NCBI GenBank assembly: GCA_035048485.1
Contig: CM068587.1
Location: 32,969,001-33,033,000, forward strand
Source: Pteria penguin
Lineage: Eukaryota; Mollusca; Bivalvia; Pterioida; Pteriidae
Direction of reading: 5' to 3'
Length of the DNA stretch: 64,000 nucleotides
A program made the position numbers and the translations under genes. The notes under the pieces are model-generated. The model was not told the DNA's origin, ran no database searches, and worked only from the letters and a program-made list of their open reading frames with translations. Shown here in pieces: positions 1 to 11,844 of this stretch (its first letter is position 1; each line of letters starts with the position of its first letter).

Positions 1-1
1 A

Positions 2-374
2 CATGGTGATCCTATGGTCATTTCCTATGAACTGCCCACGTCGTCAGCTGGTAGGATTGCATTTGTTACTAGTAATCACGTATCAACTGTCCATGAAACA
101 CCTATCCGTGCAGTACAGTCTAATACAACACATGGCTTAATGTATTGGGAGGGATTCTCTGACCGTTCTGACCTCCTTCAATATGAGACAAGGCTGCCTC
201 AGGACTCCCTAGTACAGAAGTGGTCAAGCCCGGATAGAAGGACATTCTGGACTTTTGAAGTACATGGTAAAGATCATATCGATGTGGGTGTTCGTGCAGT
301 CAATATCGGGTACAAAAGAAGTCTTCCTATCAATAACACCTTGTATATCTGTGTGACACCACCAATATTAACGG
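2..374 (+). CDS. Penultimate exon of an upstream FN3-like secreted-protein gene (partial)
   Basis: Open reading frame in register from base 2 (begins HGDPMVISYELP) to a GTGAGC donor at 375, ending in phase 1. The translation looks like a beta-rich extracellular domain, with a YWEGF motif resembling the W-x-G-F core of the fibronectin-III-like repeats in the gene at 27.7-63.5 kb. The first residues match the relic exon on the minus strand at 17785-18042, which supports membership in a local gene family. The exon starts before the window, so its acceptor is not visible. Product function is unknown; an extracellular adhesive or matrix role is inferred only from domain type. Confidence 0.75.
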
Positions 375-619
375 GTGAGCAGAGCGCCATATATTAGATA
401 TAAAGTCAAAAAATCATTATACAAATGTAATCTTAAGAGAAAAAATTAAAAATAAAAACATTTTACAGAGGCAACCTCTAAATAGATCTTTATTATGCAA
501 TGGGAATTCAAATCAGTGATGAGAAGAAATCCACGTAAAAGCATTATTCTGCTATTGTGTAATCTTAATGTAATAGGAAAATAACTCATGTCATATGACT
601 GTGACACTAACAACAATGT

Positions 620-730
620 ACCAAAGTGGACATTCATGGACCCTTGAAATTCAGAGGTGATACCAGGTGCCCGGGAGGAGTCAGCATCTCCTGTTTGGCT
701 AGCCACATCCGCAGTGAATGCCATAAACTA
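620..730 (-). mobile_element. PLE family B 3'-UTR fragment
   Basis: Short motif block (CAGGTGCCCGGG, then CATCTCCTG, then GGCTAGCCACA) shared with the blocks at 19890-19935, 10030-10095, 31685-31740 and 32450-32510. Those copies flank Penelope-like RT fragments, so this is read as a truncated 3' end in the intron of the upstream gene. Confidence 0.45.
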
Positions 731-969
731 AATTTAAAAACAAATATAATTAAAAACCGTATATATACATGAATGTGAAAAAACACTGTGTAGAAAGGGT
801 CACTGCTGCATAACATCAGGGAAAAGGATATAATAACTTTTAGGCAACAATGAAAACGTAAATGCAAACTCATATTTTTTTATCTTGATAATTTTCGATT
901 AACAGAATGGAAACTTACAACACAAAATTTTGATCTAAATATAATTATGCTTTTTACATATTTCAACAG

Positions 970-1241
970 GGACGTCTGCCTCTATGACGAGAAACGGGGA
1001 TAATCAGTACACTTTGTCATGGAATGGAGTCTTCGCTGAAGACGACAATGGACCTTTACTCTACATTGTGACCGCGGGATCACATGATGGATATACCGAC
1101 ATTCAGCGTCCTATCTCCACCACTGGAAACTCTCTGGATATTGTCCCTGAGTCTGACGTTATCTCAGAAGTTTATGCTGTCATAAGAGTTATATCGGTAA
1201 CCGGTTCGCAAAGAGTCTACCAAAAGAATTTCGTGTTATAA
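970..1241 (+). CDS. Last coding exon of the upstream FN3-like gene
   Basis: An AG acceptor at 968-969 follows a pyrimidine-containing stretch. Phase 1 entry matches the phase 1 exit at 374. The exon encodes one more FN3-like half (LSWNGVFAEDDNG core) and stops with TAA at 1239-1241. No transmembrane segment or GPI-type tail is visible after the domain, so the protein probably ends as a secreted polypeptide. An AATAAA-type signal lies downstream at about 1611. Confidence 0.75.
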
Positions 1242-2025
1242 TAGAGAGTACATTGAAAATGATAAATATACAGTGTTTAAGTAAAATATTTGTTTGAGTA
1301 AAGATGTGTTGTGTTGCTATGTATCAAATTTAAAAACACATATTTCATGTATGTTGTGTGTGCTTTTAATTTGCTTTCTAATAATTACCATATATATGTA
1401 TGTATATATGTAGATTATGTAAAATTATACCTTTGTTTATTAATGTTTTTTTCTGTATTGTTTTATACTATTATGTGAAATTAGCATCATCCTATTGAAC
1501 ATTCCTTTATATAAATGTATCATGTTTACTCCAAAATCAAATATCATACCTTTAATAGTGTATCATATTGCATATATACATGTAATGTGTGGGCATGCAC
1601 TTCTTTTTCGTAATAAACGTTTTGCTTTCTCTACGTATGTATTCATTCTTAAGCTCATGGAATTATCTTCTCGCAATTTTAGGCTAAAACGTTGCATTTT
1701 CAATACAAAAACGGTTCACATTCATTTCATGAAATGCTGAAATATTTTTGTTTTTGTATGACAAAAGGAAGAAGCTTACTTTTGCATGGACATGTTCTCA
1801 AATTCTTTTCAGGGTTTTATGAATGTTCACTGTGATAAACGTTAGCGAGTGCCACTCTTGAAAGAACGTGACATGTACTACACAATATAACATTAGTCCT
1901 GCGCCCTTATATCTTGAGTTTAGTACATACTATCATATAGTGCCTTTTGAATTCAATAACAATCCACTTTTTTCAGGTTTCAGTCTCGTAAAACATTAAT
2001 AACACCACAATGACATGTTTGAACT
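1242..2025. other. 3' UTR and intergenic AT-rich DNA
   Basis: AT-rich sequence after the stop of the upstream gene. It contains a possible polyadenylation signal (AATAAA at about 1612). I see no further coding exon or recognisable repeat before the SINE at 2038. Confidence 0.5.
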
Positions 2026-2037
2026 CCCTTTCGAATT

Positions 2038-2310
2038 AAGCCGGCATGGCCTAGTGGTATCGCGTCGGACTCTGATCAGGAGGCCGGTGTTCGAGTCCCG
2101 CTCTGGTCATGCCGGTATCATGTCTTTCGGATGAGACAGTAAAAACCGAGGCCCCGTGTCGTGGTATACATGGCACGTTAAAGATCCCTCACTGCTTCGG
2201 GTGGGTCCGTTGCAAAAGTCAAATTCGTATGCCCGGCATCAGGCAGATGCCGTCACCATATACGTGAAATATTCGTGGTGTGACGTAAACAAAAATCAAT
2301 TAATCAAAAA
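2038..2310 (+). mobile_element. tRNA-derived SINE with exact target-site duplication
   Basis: The head is tRNA-like: an A-box-like GGCCTAGTGGTA, a B-box GTTCGAGTCCC, and an outer CCGGCATG/CATGCCGG stem. The body includes AAAGATCCCTCACTGCTTCG, and the AT-rich tail carries CAATTAATCAAAA. The element is flanked by a perfect 12-bp duplication CCCTTTCGAATT (2026-2037 and 2311-2322), the mark of target-primed insertion. The copy at 32144-32386 on the minus strand shares the body. Confidence 0.85.
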
Positions 2311-2539
2311 CCCTTTCGAATTTGTCTGATGTATATAAATCTCGACAACATTTCTAGATCGGCACCTGTTGGATACGCACTTTATGTAACTGTATATTGT
2401 GATATAAGTGCTCGGTTAATGTTGCATATTTTTATCATATTTCAGATGCATACAAACGAACAAAAGAAAGCATATAGACATTTGACTTAGCCGTATCACA
2501 AATGTCATCACAGACAAAAATGCAAACAATAAAGACATA

Positions 2540-3470
2540 ATAAAAATTCAATTATAATGCTGTTGAGGCACCGACTAAGGACGGTCAATTGAAATAAGTT
2601 AGTTATTCAAATTGTATGATCAACCGGTTTGCGAGCCCACCCTCCCACTCACCACAAAGACAGAAAATTAAGGTACATACATTTAAAATAAATAAATCAT
2701 ACTCCATATATATATATAATTATATATAGAGATCAAAGACCAAAAGACTACCCAAATTGAGAGGAAGAAATAAAAGTTGTTGATTCCGGACAGAAGTCAC
2801 TACGCGAAATATACAGTATTCAATGTAAAAAAATCACATAGGGATATCACAAAAATATTCGATATAGTGCAGTTACAATACCGACTTAGGACGATCACAA
2901 TGGTCAGTTGGTGTGGTTAACCGGTTTACGAGCCATCCTTCCCACTCACCGCTACAGCAGAATAATCAATGAACATACATTTAACAATATACATATTTTT
3001 CCATATAGAGATCAAGGTTCAACAGGTATTTCCAGTTGAGAGGTCATAAAAATGTATTCAGATCTATGGTAATGCAGACAAACATCATGCTATCAGACAT
3101 TCATAAGGCAATATGAACAGTGTTCTGCCGGTCTAGAGGTGAGCTTAAACTCTTGATCTGTAGGAGTCCCGACTAACAGTCAGAAAAGACGAGATTCAGG
3201 ACAATGCCTTCTCTGAAGGTGGTTAAATGTTACAAGGCCCGTCATAAAGTCACTTTCGCCCTGTTAGAGTGCAACGCTCCAGAAAGAGTAAAGGGCTGTA
3301 GAGAGGTACACTAAAAGACATTGTCTTAGCAATGATCTTAGGGTCATATTGGCGTAGCGATGAAATACTCGGAGATTTTTACCATCTAAGTTCACCAACA
3401 TAACCGTAGAAATGTTGATGGGAGATTCCCTTGTACTCATAATTTTAAACAGTAATAGTATTTACGATTC
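2540..3470 (-). mobile_element. PLE family A, 3' end fragment
   Basis: Similar in order and orientation to 7040-7700 and 54540-55230. Shared landmarks are the AACCGGTTTRCGRGCCCACC stretch, CCCACTCACC, the GTAGGAGTCCCGACTAACAG segment and the ACAAGGCCCGTCATA block near the end of the RT frame. Only the last RT codons are present, so the insertion is strongly 5'-truncated and decayed. Confidence 0.65.
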
Positions 3471-3489
3471 CAGTTATTTCTAATCTTAT

Positions 3490-4213
3490 ATGAATGATTC
3501 CAAAAGCGACTTTGATTTTGAGAGGTTTCTCCAAAATATACAGCAACTTTGTTCTTAGGGTCAAGGGACTATCAGTACAAAAAAACCTATTAGAAACCTT
3601 CTATTTAATTACAATGCAATCACATCTAATCTTAATTCTTTTGATTCTATTCCATCGTCCGTTTGAGAAATGTTAAGGCAAATATTGTTTCTACTCTTGA
3701 TTTTATACAATATACCTCCCTAACTCATGACTTAATCAAATCCAAATTGTTGTCTCTCATACGCTTGCGTTGCAACAGAGAGTCTAAATCATACCTCTGT
3801 ACTTCAGTTAGATCTGGATTTTTCTCTAACAAACAATATGACAATTATAAATACTGGACTGGTACTGGGTTGTGTAATTCAATCACATTTTTGATGGATA
3901 ATATTTATGTATAAATTAATGGCAAGACTTATTAACAGATTATTGGGATTACCATGGGCACTAACTGCGCTCCCCTTCTAACAGATTTATTTTTATACTG
4001 CTATGAGAGAGACCTTATGCATTCTATTCAAACCTCTAAAAGTTTCGACCTTATTGATAAGTTCAATGACACCTCAGGATATATCGATAATATTTTAGTT
4101 ATCGATAACCCTGAGTTTGAATACCATATTACTGGCATTTATCCATTTGAACTTCAATTAAACAAAGCCAATACTTACAACCAGGAAACACCTTTTTTCG
4201 ACTTAAATATTAA
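3490..4213 (+). pseudogene. PLE family A reverse transcriptase, 5' part (interrupted)
   Basis: Frames at 3663-3914 and 3954-4265 read as PLE RT: a decayed TPHD-type motif, FFSNKQYDNYKYWT, then [20 protein letters not shown] (the G-x-N-C-A-P-L motif), then a degraded Y-x-D-D box (GYIDNILVID). Stops and frameshifts break it. The coding part stops abruptly at 4213 and resumes at 5319, on the far side of the TTAA-flanked insertion. Protein function when intact: reverse transcription of the element. Confidence 0.75.
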
Positions 4214-5314
4214 AGTTGCACTAGCTGTTATTTTCCGTATTAAAAACGAAAGCTGTAACTTTTAACCCTGGACTCTCTCCTGAAGTTAAGCCTTTATACG
4301 AAATTACAATGTTATATAAGTTCGATTAGTAGTGGGAAAAATCATTAAAATGTAATTAAATAAATACGACCTACCCGCACAAAGTCGGTAATTTTTTCTT
4401 CACATAGCATGCTCAGTGTATCAATGACGCGAGATTAGGAAACTTTCACTAATAACAACAACACTGGTGACGTAGACAAAGCTATTGGAGATGAGACGTC
4501 CTCGATTAAAGACAGCATTCGGTAACATCAGGGATGAAAAAAGTCTGTGACGAAACATTTTTAGAACAAGAACAACATAGAAGTTGCAATAGAGCGATGG
4601 GGAGAGTTGTCAATTTACAGAAAATACTTCCAACGAGTCTTTAATGTTTACATTTTTCAATACCACGTCAACACGAGGCCTTGACATTTCATTGTGTTGA
4701 TTACTTGCGTGTTTGTATTATGAAAGCGGTCCGATATTTACTGGCATTAGGTAAGGTTATCTCATAAAATTAACCCTTGATAATAATGTGTAAAGTGGAC
4801 GACATGAAAGAAACGTAAATGCATTTTGTAAAATACTTTAAAAGAAATTGTTTTAAGGGTCCCTTTTTGGGGCCCCTCGATCAAATCATGTAGGACTATT
4901 AATGTGACATAAAGCTTTAAAATGTTCGTTGTATATAGCCAGATTACTATTGACAGTATTACTAATGACATTTTTTCTTTTCTTCTGTGTATTTAGTATG
5001 CGCCTATATATCGTTGAGTTTACAAAGCTAGATAAAACATGTTTTTACGAAGATATACTCAGCGACACACTTTAGTACATTGTTTTTATCACGTGATTTT
5101 CTGACCCGATCTACATACGTGTCAAATGTTGTGTAAATGGTGAATGTAACGGACATTTCTCAATTTCTCCGGTTTATAAAACGTGTCAATGTCGTCAAAA
5201 GAGTTGACATTTGATGTAGTTTAACTTTGTTTTGTAGTTTGATTGTATGTAATTTCAGATAATTGAATGAAACATAACATTCTTGTTATACCAATTTTGA
5301 CAGCTAATGCAACT
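4214..5314. mobile_element. Non-autonomous TIR element with TTAA target duplication
   Basis: Both ends carry imperfect inverted repeats: AGTTGCACTAGCTGTTA at the left, and the reverse complement of the right end, AGTTGCATTAGCTGTCA. TTAA flanks the element at 4210-4213 and 5315-5318. Removing it rejoins the PLE reading frame (NIK next to the codons seen intact at 55560). TTAA is typical of piggyBac and Kolobok superfamilies; the TIR does not begin with CCC, so the superfamily is left open. No transposase frame is seen in the 1,101 bp. Confidence 0.8.
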
Positions 5315-5318
5315 TTAA

Positions 5319-6230
5319 AATTGTTAACACTAATATTCATAACAACATATATAAACGTGACAACTTTGGATTTCCTATTGTAAATTTCCCTTATCTAGAT
5401 GGTGATATCCCAAGACTCCCATCATATGGTATTTATATTAGTCAATTGGTTCGGTTTGCTAGAGCCTGCACTAACGTTTTGGATTTTCGTGCAAAAAATT
5501 CTCAGATTACTTTTAAACTTCTTACTCAGGGTAATAGATATCATAAACTTCGAAAAAAAATTTGGTAAATGTGACTTTTCAACAATACATATCCAGCGGA
5601 ATATCTCATCCTAATTTCTACGGTGATATAGTATACAAACTGAGGAGGGTCAAAGGGTCAAATAATTTCATATCGGCGGGTTCTAAAATTATTAAACGCC
5701 TTCTACATCAACAGTATGACCCCGAGATCATCGCTAAGACCTTTGTCTTAGACTTTTGTCCGAAAGTTGCACGCTGACTAACAGGGCGGTAGGGACTCTA
5801 CAACGGGCGTTGTCCAAATGTTTTCAGAGGAGATAAGGTCCTGATCCTCGTCCCCTCAGACTGTTAGTCGGGACTTCTATTGATCAAGGATCTGAGCTAG
5901 GCCTACAGACGGGTAGAGCACGGTTTACTTACATCTATGTTGATGTCGGCTTACACATATTTTTGATAGCAACTTATTATTCTATAAACGACCTCTCTTC
6001 TTGAGAAACCTGTTGATCCTTGTTCTCTATATGGAGGATTATTTATAGATTTTTAAATGTGTGTCCGTTGATTGTGCTGCTTTTGCGGTGAATGGGAAAG
6101 TGGGCACCCGTGGACTGGTTAACCACACCAATTGAATGACTTTTGCTACTTCAATTGACCGTCCTAATGCGGTATCGTAACCGCAGCACAATCGAATACT
6201 TTTGTAACGTCATTTTCCATGTATCGTCTA
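5319..6230 (+). pseudogene. PLE family A RT 3' part and 3' UTR
   Basis: Continues the RT from 4213: frames read [19 protein letters not shown], then the RYHKLRKKFGK and NFYGDIVYKLRRVKGS thumb-like region, ending with TGA at 5775-5777. The 3' UTR (CAGACTGTTAGTCGGGACTTC, cut here to its core, and GGTTAACCACACC) runs to about 6230 and mirrors the UTRs of the minus-strand copies. Confidence 0.7.
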
Positions 6231-6880
6231 CTATTAAAATTTTTGGTGCGCATGTCCTTGGTGATTTTTGTCATACATCTTTGTCAGATGCTTTCAGTTT
6301 TCTATTCTCTATCATATTTTTTAAATCTGTTGTAAAAGTAATACCAAGAAATGTAAATGATTCCTGAGACCACATCAAGTTATGGTCTTTATCTAAGGTT
6401 ACATCAGAGGTTTTGAGAGATCCTAATTAAAGACATAACGTCCTATTGTATTTTAGATAAAAACTTTTTTAGAATTTTTCTGTCGAAGAGAAAGTACATC
6501 TAAGAGATTTCTCTAAATCATCCAATAATATAACTGTATCATCAGCATATTGAAGAGGTTTATATTCTCTGTTCATTGTATTTACACTTTGATCTTTATA
6601 TTTTTCCTGAACCTTATTTCAACACATAACAGAAAAATATATGATGAAACCGGATCCCCTGTTTACAGTCACTGCCAATTAAAAAAAGGTAAAGTCAAAC
6701 AATTTTGAATAATGCATAGTTTAAAGTAAGCAATCCATCGATGAATATTTTCACCTAAGTTCAAGAAAGAAAGTACTTTTATAAATCTCTAACACACAGA
6801 ATCAAATGTTTTTTCAAAGTCTATCATAATTAAAAGTCCTGGCCTGCTTTTTCGTTACAAGTATACATGTAATATCAGAT
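6225..6880 (-). pseudogene. LINE (non-LTR) reverse transcriptase remnant
   Basis: The minus-strand translation gives, in order, LLIMIDFEKTFDS (RT motif A), GDPVSSYIFLLC (motif B, G-D-P) and YADDTV-like coding around 6545 (motif C), then ESFTFLGITFTTDL. This order is typical of L1/Tx1-like RTs. Several frameshifts and stops are present. It lies between PLE copies; its end near 6225 abuts the PLE 3' UTR. Confidence 0.75.
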
Positions 6881-7039
6881 AACATAGCATTCACAATAGC
6901 CTCTTGGGAATATCAAAGACCGATAACTCCATTCACCGGAATTTATGATATTTGCCAATAGAATAAAAGTCAGAAGACACATTTGAACAAAGAGAAAGAA
7001 GAGTTACTGGCTCAGTTATGTGGCAGAAGTCACCACGGA

Positions 7040-9150
7040 GCTATACAATACATGTACATAATAATATACTAGCACATAAAACACATTACAAAAATATTTA
7101 GTGCAATTACGATACCGACTTAGAACGGTTAACCGGTTTACAGGCCCACCTTCCCACTCACCATAACAGCAGATCAATCAAAGGACGTACATTTAAAAAT
7201 TTATAAATAATCCTCCAGGTAGAGAACAAGGGTCAACAGGTATCGCATATTGAGAGATCATAAAAATATAAACATACGGTTTTGTAAAACACATAATGAT
7301 ATAAAAATATATGCGACATCAACATGATAAACCGTGCTCTGCCAGTCAGAAAGCGAGCTAAGACCCTGGATCTGTAGAAGTCCCGACTAACAGTCAGAGG
7401 GGACGAGGTTCAGGACCACGAGGTTTGGACAAGGCCCGTCATATAGTTCCCACCGCCCTGTTAGTCAGCGTGCAACGTTCAAATAAAAGTCTGCATAAGG
7501 TTGTAGAGGGGCCAAATACAAGACCTATAGTATTTTTGATGATCTCAATATCATATTGTCTATTTAGAAGACGTTTGACTATTTTATCACATGATAAAAT
7601 AACGTTATCGGAGCCTTTTACTTTCCTTAGTTTATATACGAGATCACCGTAAAAATTAGAATGGGAAATTCCATTGGATACATAATGTTGAAAAGAAATA
7701 TTTCCAAATTTAGATAGAAGTTCTGAATAAGATCTAAAGAATTTGCCGAATGTTTTTCTAAGCTTGTGATATCTGTAACCCTGTGTTAAAAGTTTAGTAG
7801 TAATTTGTAAATTTCGTTTTTGAAAATCCAAAACATCGGTGCAGCCTCTGACAAATCGAACGAATTGAGATATATAGATACCATATGATGGGAGTCGAGG
7901 GACATCGCCATCGAAATAAGGAAAATTTACAATAGGAAATCCAAAATCCTCACGTTTATCATAAATATTAGTATATATTAGGTGGATGATAATTTTGATG
8001 TTCAAATCTAAGAAAGGTGTAGATTTATCTCAAGTATTAACTTTATTCAATTTGCACTCTGGTGGAAATATTTCTGATATAAATTGTTCGAATTCAGGGT
8101 TGTCGATAACCAAACTGTCATCCAGATATCTGCAAGTATTATTAGATTTGTCAATGAGGTAGAAACGTTTTGATTTTTGAACAGAAACCATAAAATCCCT
8201 CTCATAACAATAAAGAAATAAATCTGCTATCAGAGGCGCGCAGTTAGTACCCATAGGAATCCCAACTATTTGTTGATATATCTTGCCAACAAATTGCACA
8301 AAAATATTATTCATGAGAAAATATTATGAAGTATATTGTTTGTTGGAAAAGAATCCCGAGTTATTGGAAGTACATATGTAAGTTTTAGATTCTCTGTGAA
8401 AACACCATTGTATAAGAGACAGCAACTTGCTTTTAATCAAATCATGAGGCAGAGATGTATAAAGTGTAGAAAAATCAAATGTAGAAATTTGAGTCGCTTT
8501 AAAATTTAGTGAAAGAAGTTTGTCTATAACTTCATGAGAATTTTTAATTGACCAAAAGTAATTGATGTTACTATTATGAAATGCGACATCACAATATTTG
8601 ATAATATGATCTTTTATAGCAGTTAGAGCAGACGTAATATGTTTCGATAGTACCATAGTAGAGCAGTGGCTAGAATTAGATATGAAACGTGATTTTTATG
8701 GACTTTTATGTAGTTTTGAGAGCCAATACATGGTTGGTAGATAAGATTATCAGTTTAAATTTTGAAGTCGGACATGGTCATGAGGTGATCGTGCAAGGTG
8801 CTGTCTTTTGAGGTAGGCCTTTTCACATATGTATGAGTAAAGTTTAATTCGTTTTTAAGTACTTCACTACAATATAGTTTTCAAACAACTATTATGTTAT
8901 TACCTGCTTTATCAGCAGGAAAAAAAAAGACATATTTAGCATGTAAGTCAGCTATCCTCTTTTTAATAGAATTTGCAGTCAATGTATTAGGCTGTTGAAA
9001 TAAATGCGGATTTTCCGTAAAGTTCTTAATACGGATATCGACAATTCTTAAAATCCTGTATTTCCAATCATTAAGAGCATGAACCTTTACCTGTTCTTTT
9101 TAAACACCCCAATCATGTTTACGTGTAAATATCGACTCAAATAAAAAAAA
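7040..9150 (-). mobile_element. PLE family A copy 1 (5'-truncated, broken)
   Basis: Reading from 9150 down: VPADKA-type box, LPKLHK region, [19 protein letters not shown] (8324-8656), [19 protein letters not shown] and a Y-L-D-D box (8030-8314), then the thumb region (7439-8005) ending with TGA at 7439. A deletion around 8318-8330 and stops break the ORF. The 3' UTR runs to about 7040 and ends in AGTTACTGGCTCAGTTATG, shared with the copy at 54.5-56.9 kb. No GIY-YIG domain is present in this copy. Confidence 0.8.
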
Positions 9151-9895
9151 ATACCGGGATGTAAGGTGGCATCTGCAAGAATCAATGATGATGATAGTTG
9201 TATGTATAAATATCATTTTGACATGACAATGACTAAAAACTGTTAAAAAGTTATAATAACCGGCCGTGCACGTTTTTCGAAAAAGTATATATTTTCTAAT
9301 TCTATGGAAAATAAGAATTGTTGGAAGTTGTCGGAGATTTTGATAGTAACCTACTACAATAGCTTGTGAAAAAGCTTATATTTACCTACTATGAAGTATG
9401 CACAGGAATGCACACAATGATTAAACAGCTGAAGCGAGAAAATCTATCAGAATGCGTGCAAAACGCTTTCTTTGTATATAGTCCGTTTCAAAAATAATTT
9501 CATTAGTTGCTTCAGTTTTTACAACAGGTATTTCATCCCAGTAAAATACACTATATATAGCCATATATTCTTAATATTCATGCAACGATATAATGTTTCT
9601 ATACATTGCTTCTTAAAGAGGAGTAATTATTTCTTAAGTAAAACTATTATAAAGACTATACATTCTTTGTACATGCGGGAGTCAGGATGATTTTAAAATG
9701 CGTCTCATAATTGCTCATGGAGTTAATCCCCATTTAACACAAATTTCTAAATGGTACATGTTTTTTTATTCTTTTATTTTATAAAAGATATCGCGACCTA
9801 ATCATGGCTATAATTGAAAACGAGTTTCGGATGCACTTCGGAGTAGGAAAAACACGGTTAGAGCAAAATATTTGCTATTTCAAAATTTAGTTCCG
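9151..9895. other. No gene seen
   Basis: AT-rich DNA between PLE fragments. The small open frames show no recognisable motif. Confidence 0.4.
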
Positions 9896-9899
9896 AATG

Positions 9900-10110
9900 C
9901 TATATAACAGTCTAGTGTTTTCTCATGAAGTTAAAACAAAGAAGTACCGAAGAGTAAACCATATCTCATAGTCCATGGAATAAAAGGAAAATGTCGTGAA
10001 TAGTGTCATATTCAAACAAATGCGAACCCAAATACATCGAGTTGAGAACAGGTACCCAGGAGCAGTAAGAGTCCCCTGGTTGCCTGCAACACCCGTCTCA
10101 AAAGTCCTGC
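9900..10110 (-). mobile_element. PLE family B 3'-UTR fragment
   Basis: On the minus strand the sequence contains GACGGGTGTTGCAGGC and a later CGGTACTTCTTTG block, both shared with the 3' region of the PLE fragment at 53.7-53.9 kb and with 19880-19940. No RT codons remain. Confidence 0.5.
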
Positions 10111-10139
10111 AACAACTTTTCAAGTCGAATTAAGTAGGC

Positions 10140-11840
10140 ATTACAGATTTTTTCTATTGGCAATAATCCCTTATAGAATCTTATATGTAATATTTAATAA
10201 TGTTATGAGTAGCAAATTCCTAATACATTCACGTGGTATAGACCATTCTATCGCGTAATACACGGGCTCGGCCATCTTTAGATCACGTGACTATCCGCCA
10301 TTAAGGTACTGAATATGGCTATCATCAGCCTAGTCTCGTATCATCAGTAAAAGACTTTTAAACAAGTTTACAAGTCCTTGCATCAGGTGATACTACCTAA
10401 TGTTTTTTTTTCATTTGTCTTTTATTAAGTTGTTTTTGCAGTTTGGACTGTGATTATAAGTGAAATACAGACTATTTGCCATGGGTTGCCTTGGTAACAT
10501 TACTTTACAAAACCTAACGCAAACGGAGATAGATTCAATCTTATCATTTATAATGCGATTTTTTAATGAATAATATACTGTATAGTACTGATCTATTAAA
10601 ATTAAATTATTTCAGAGACATAAATCTCTGATTTACTTCGATTCATGTCCTTATGTCGAGTGGTGGCTTGCACTAACAGAAAATGGATTATGTAACAGGT
10701 GTAAAACCAGGTTATCACCTGGGGTCAGTAATATCTCAACATAGGTATCCTTGACCAAAGTTAAAGCTACATTCCAGAAACTGTCATCCTTATTACGCAA
10801 CAAACTTACTGGATTTTTGTCGGCTGTTTAACCCCATCATCCGTAAGACTATTATTGATACACGTGTATGTTGATTGAAGCAAATTAATTAACATTGCAT
10901 ACACGAGGGAAGTGAATTGATGTTCGTTTTTTATCCAATGGCGGATTCAGCGCCTCCTTTGAAGAGGGGGGGGGGGGGTGTCGAGGGGCGAATTTTGTCA
11001 ATTTTAACAGAAAATGGGCCAAAATACAGAGATTTGGTAAAATTTTGGGTCACTGCCGGGGGTGGGGCGAACGATTCCTCCACTCCCCATAAATCCGCCA
11101 CTGCTTATCTAAGTTATTTTGGACAAGTTGATTTCGGTACATGCGAATTCAATTTTCATAAAACTGCAGGTCATGTTCCAAAAGATCATAAACGGAATTT
11201 TTTAAACTTTCAAACCCAGGTTTTGCAAATACGGATAGCCTGAATTTGGAAATAGTTAAGTAGATCATCCCCGAATACAACAAGTAATCTGCATACTGAG
11301 AGCAGAGACATATATACACATGAATATATATGTCTCTGCTGAAAGTTAGTGATAATCTGAGTAAAGGTTACGAAAAATCTTCGTTTGTGAAATGGTCTAT
11401 GTGTTGATATTGATATTTACCGAAACATTGACTATGTTTTGAAAGTAGTCAGAGCTATGTCTATGATATGTATTTAATAAGTTTTATTATTATTTAATAA
11501 TCTAATTAATCTGTAATACATAAATACATCATTCATTACTGAATAAATAACTTAGCTTGGTGACCAACATTTTGGTAAGGCCGGAGAAAGGTTCCTTTTC
11601 TTTTAATGTTTTTATATTTGAATTTTAAACTGAAATTCATAATGGACCGTAAAAACAAACACGTTTATTAATTTTCAATCCTAGTCACCGATGGGACCAT
11701 TCAATTAAACGTTAATAACGTTAATAAACACAAATATTGTTTTAACCACTACGCTCATAGGTCATTTTACTATCTCGATAGCTTTTTTGAGTACCGTAAT
11801 GGCGGATATGACCGCGACACCTATCGGTAAAGGGCAGATA
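10140..11840. other. Intergenic DNA with a short hairpin
   Basis: No supported gene. A G-run interrupts a low-complexity open frame near 10965. A 16-bp perfect inverted repeat (AGCAGAGACATATATA) occupies 11301-11316 and 11325-11340 with an 8-nt loop. Confidence 0.4.
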
Positions 11841-11844
11841 ACTA

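Noticed and set aside
2039..2112. Possible functional tRNA gene
   Set aside because: A and B boxes are present, but the anticodon stem does not pair and a SINE body with target duplications follows.
7425..7652. Plus-strand open frame [13 protein letters not shown], also at 54997
   Set aside because: Antisense to the end of the PLE RT in both copies.
10917..11243. 108-codon open frame with a G-run
   Set aside because: Crosses a low-complexity G tract and has no recognised motif.
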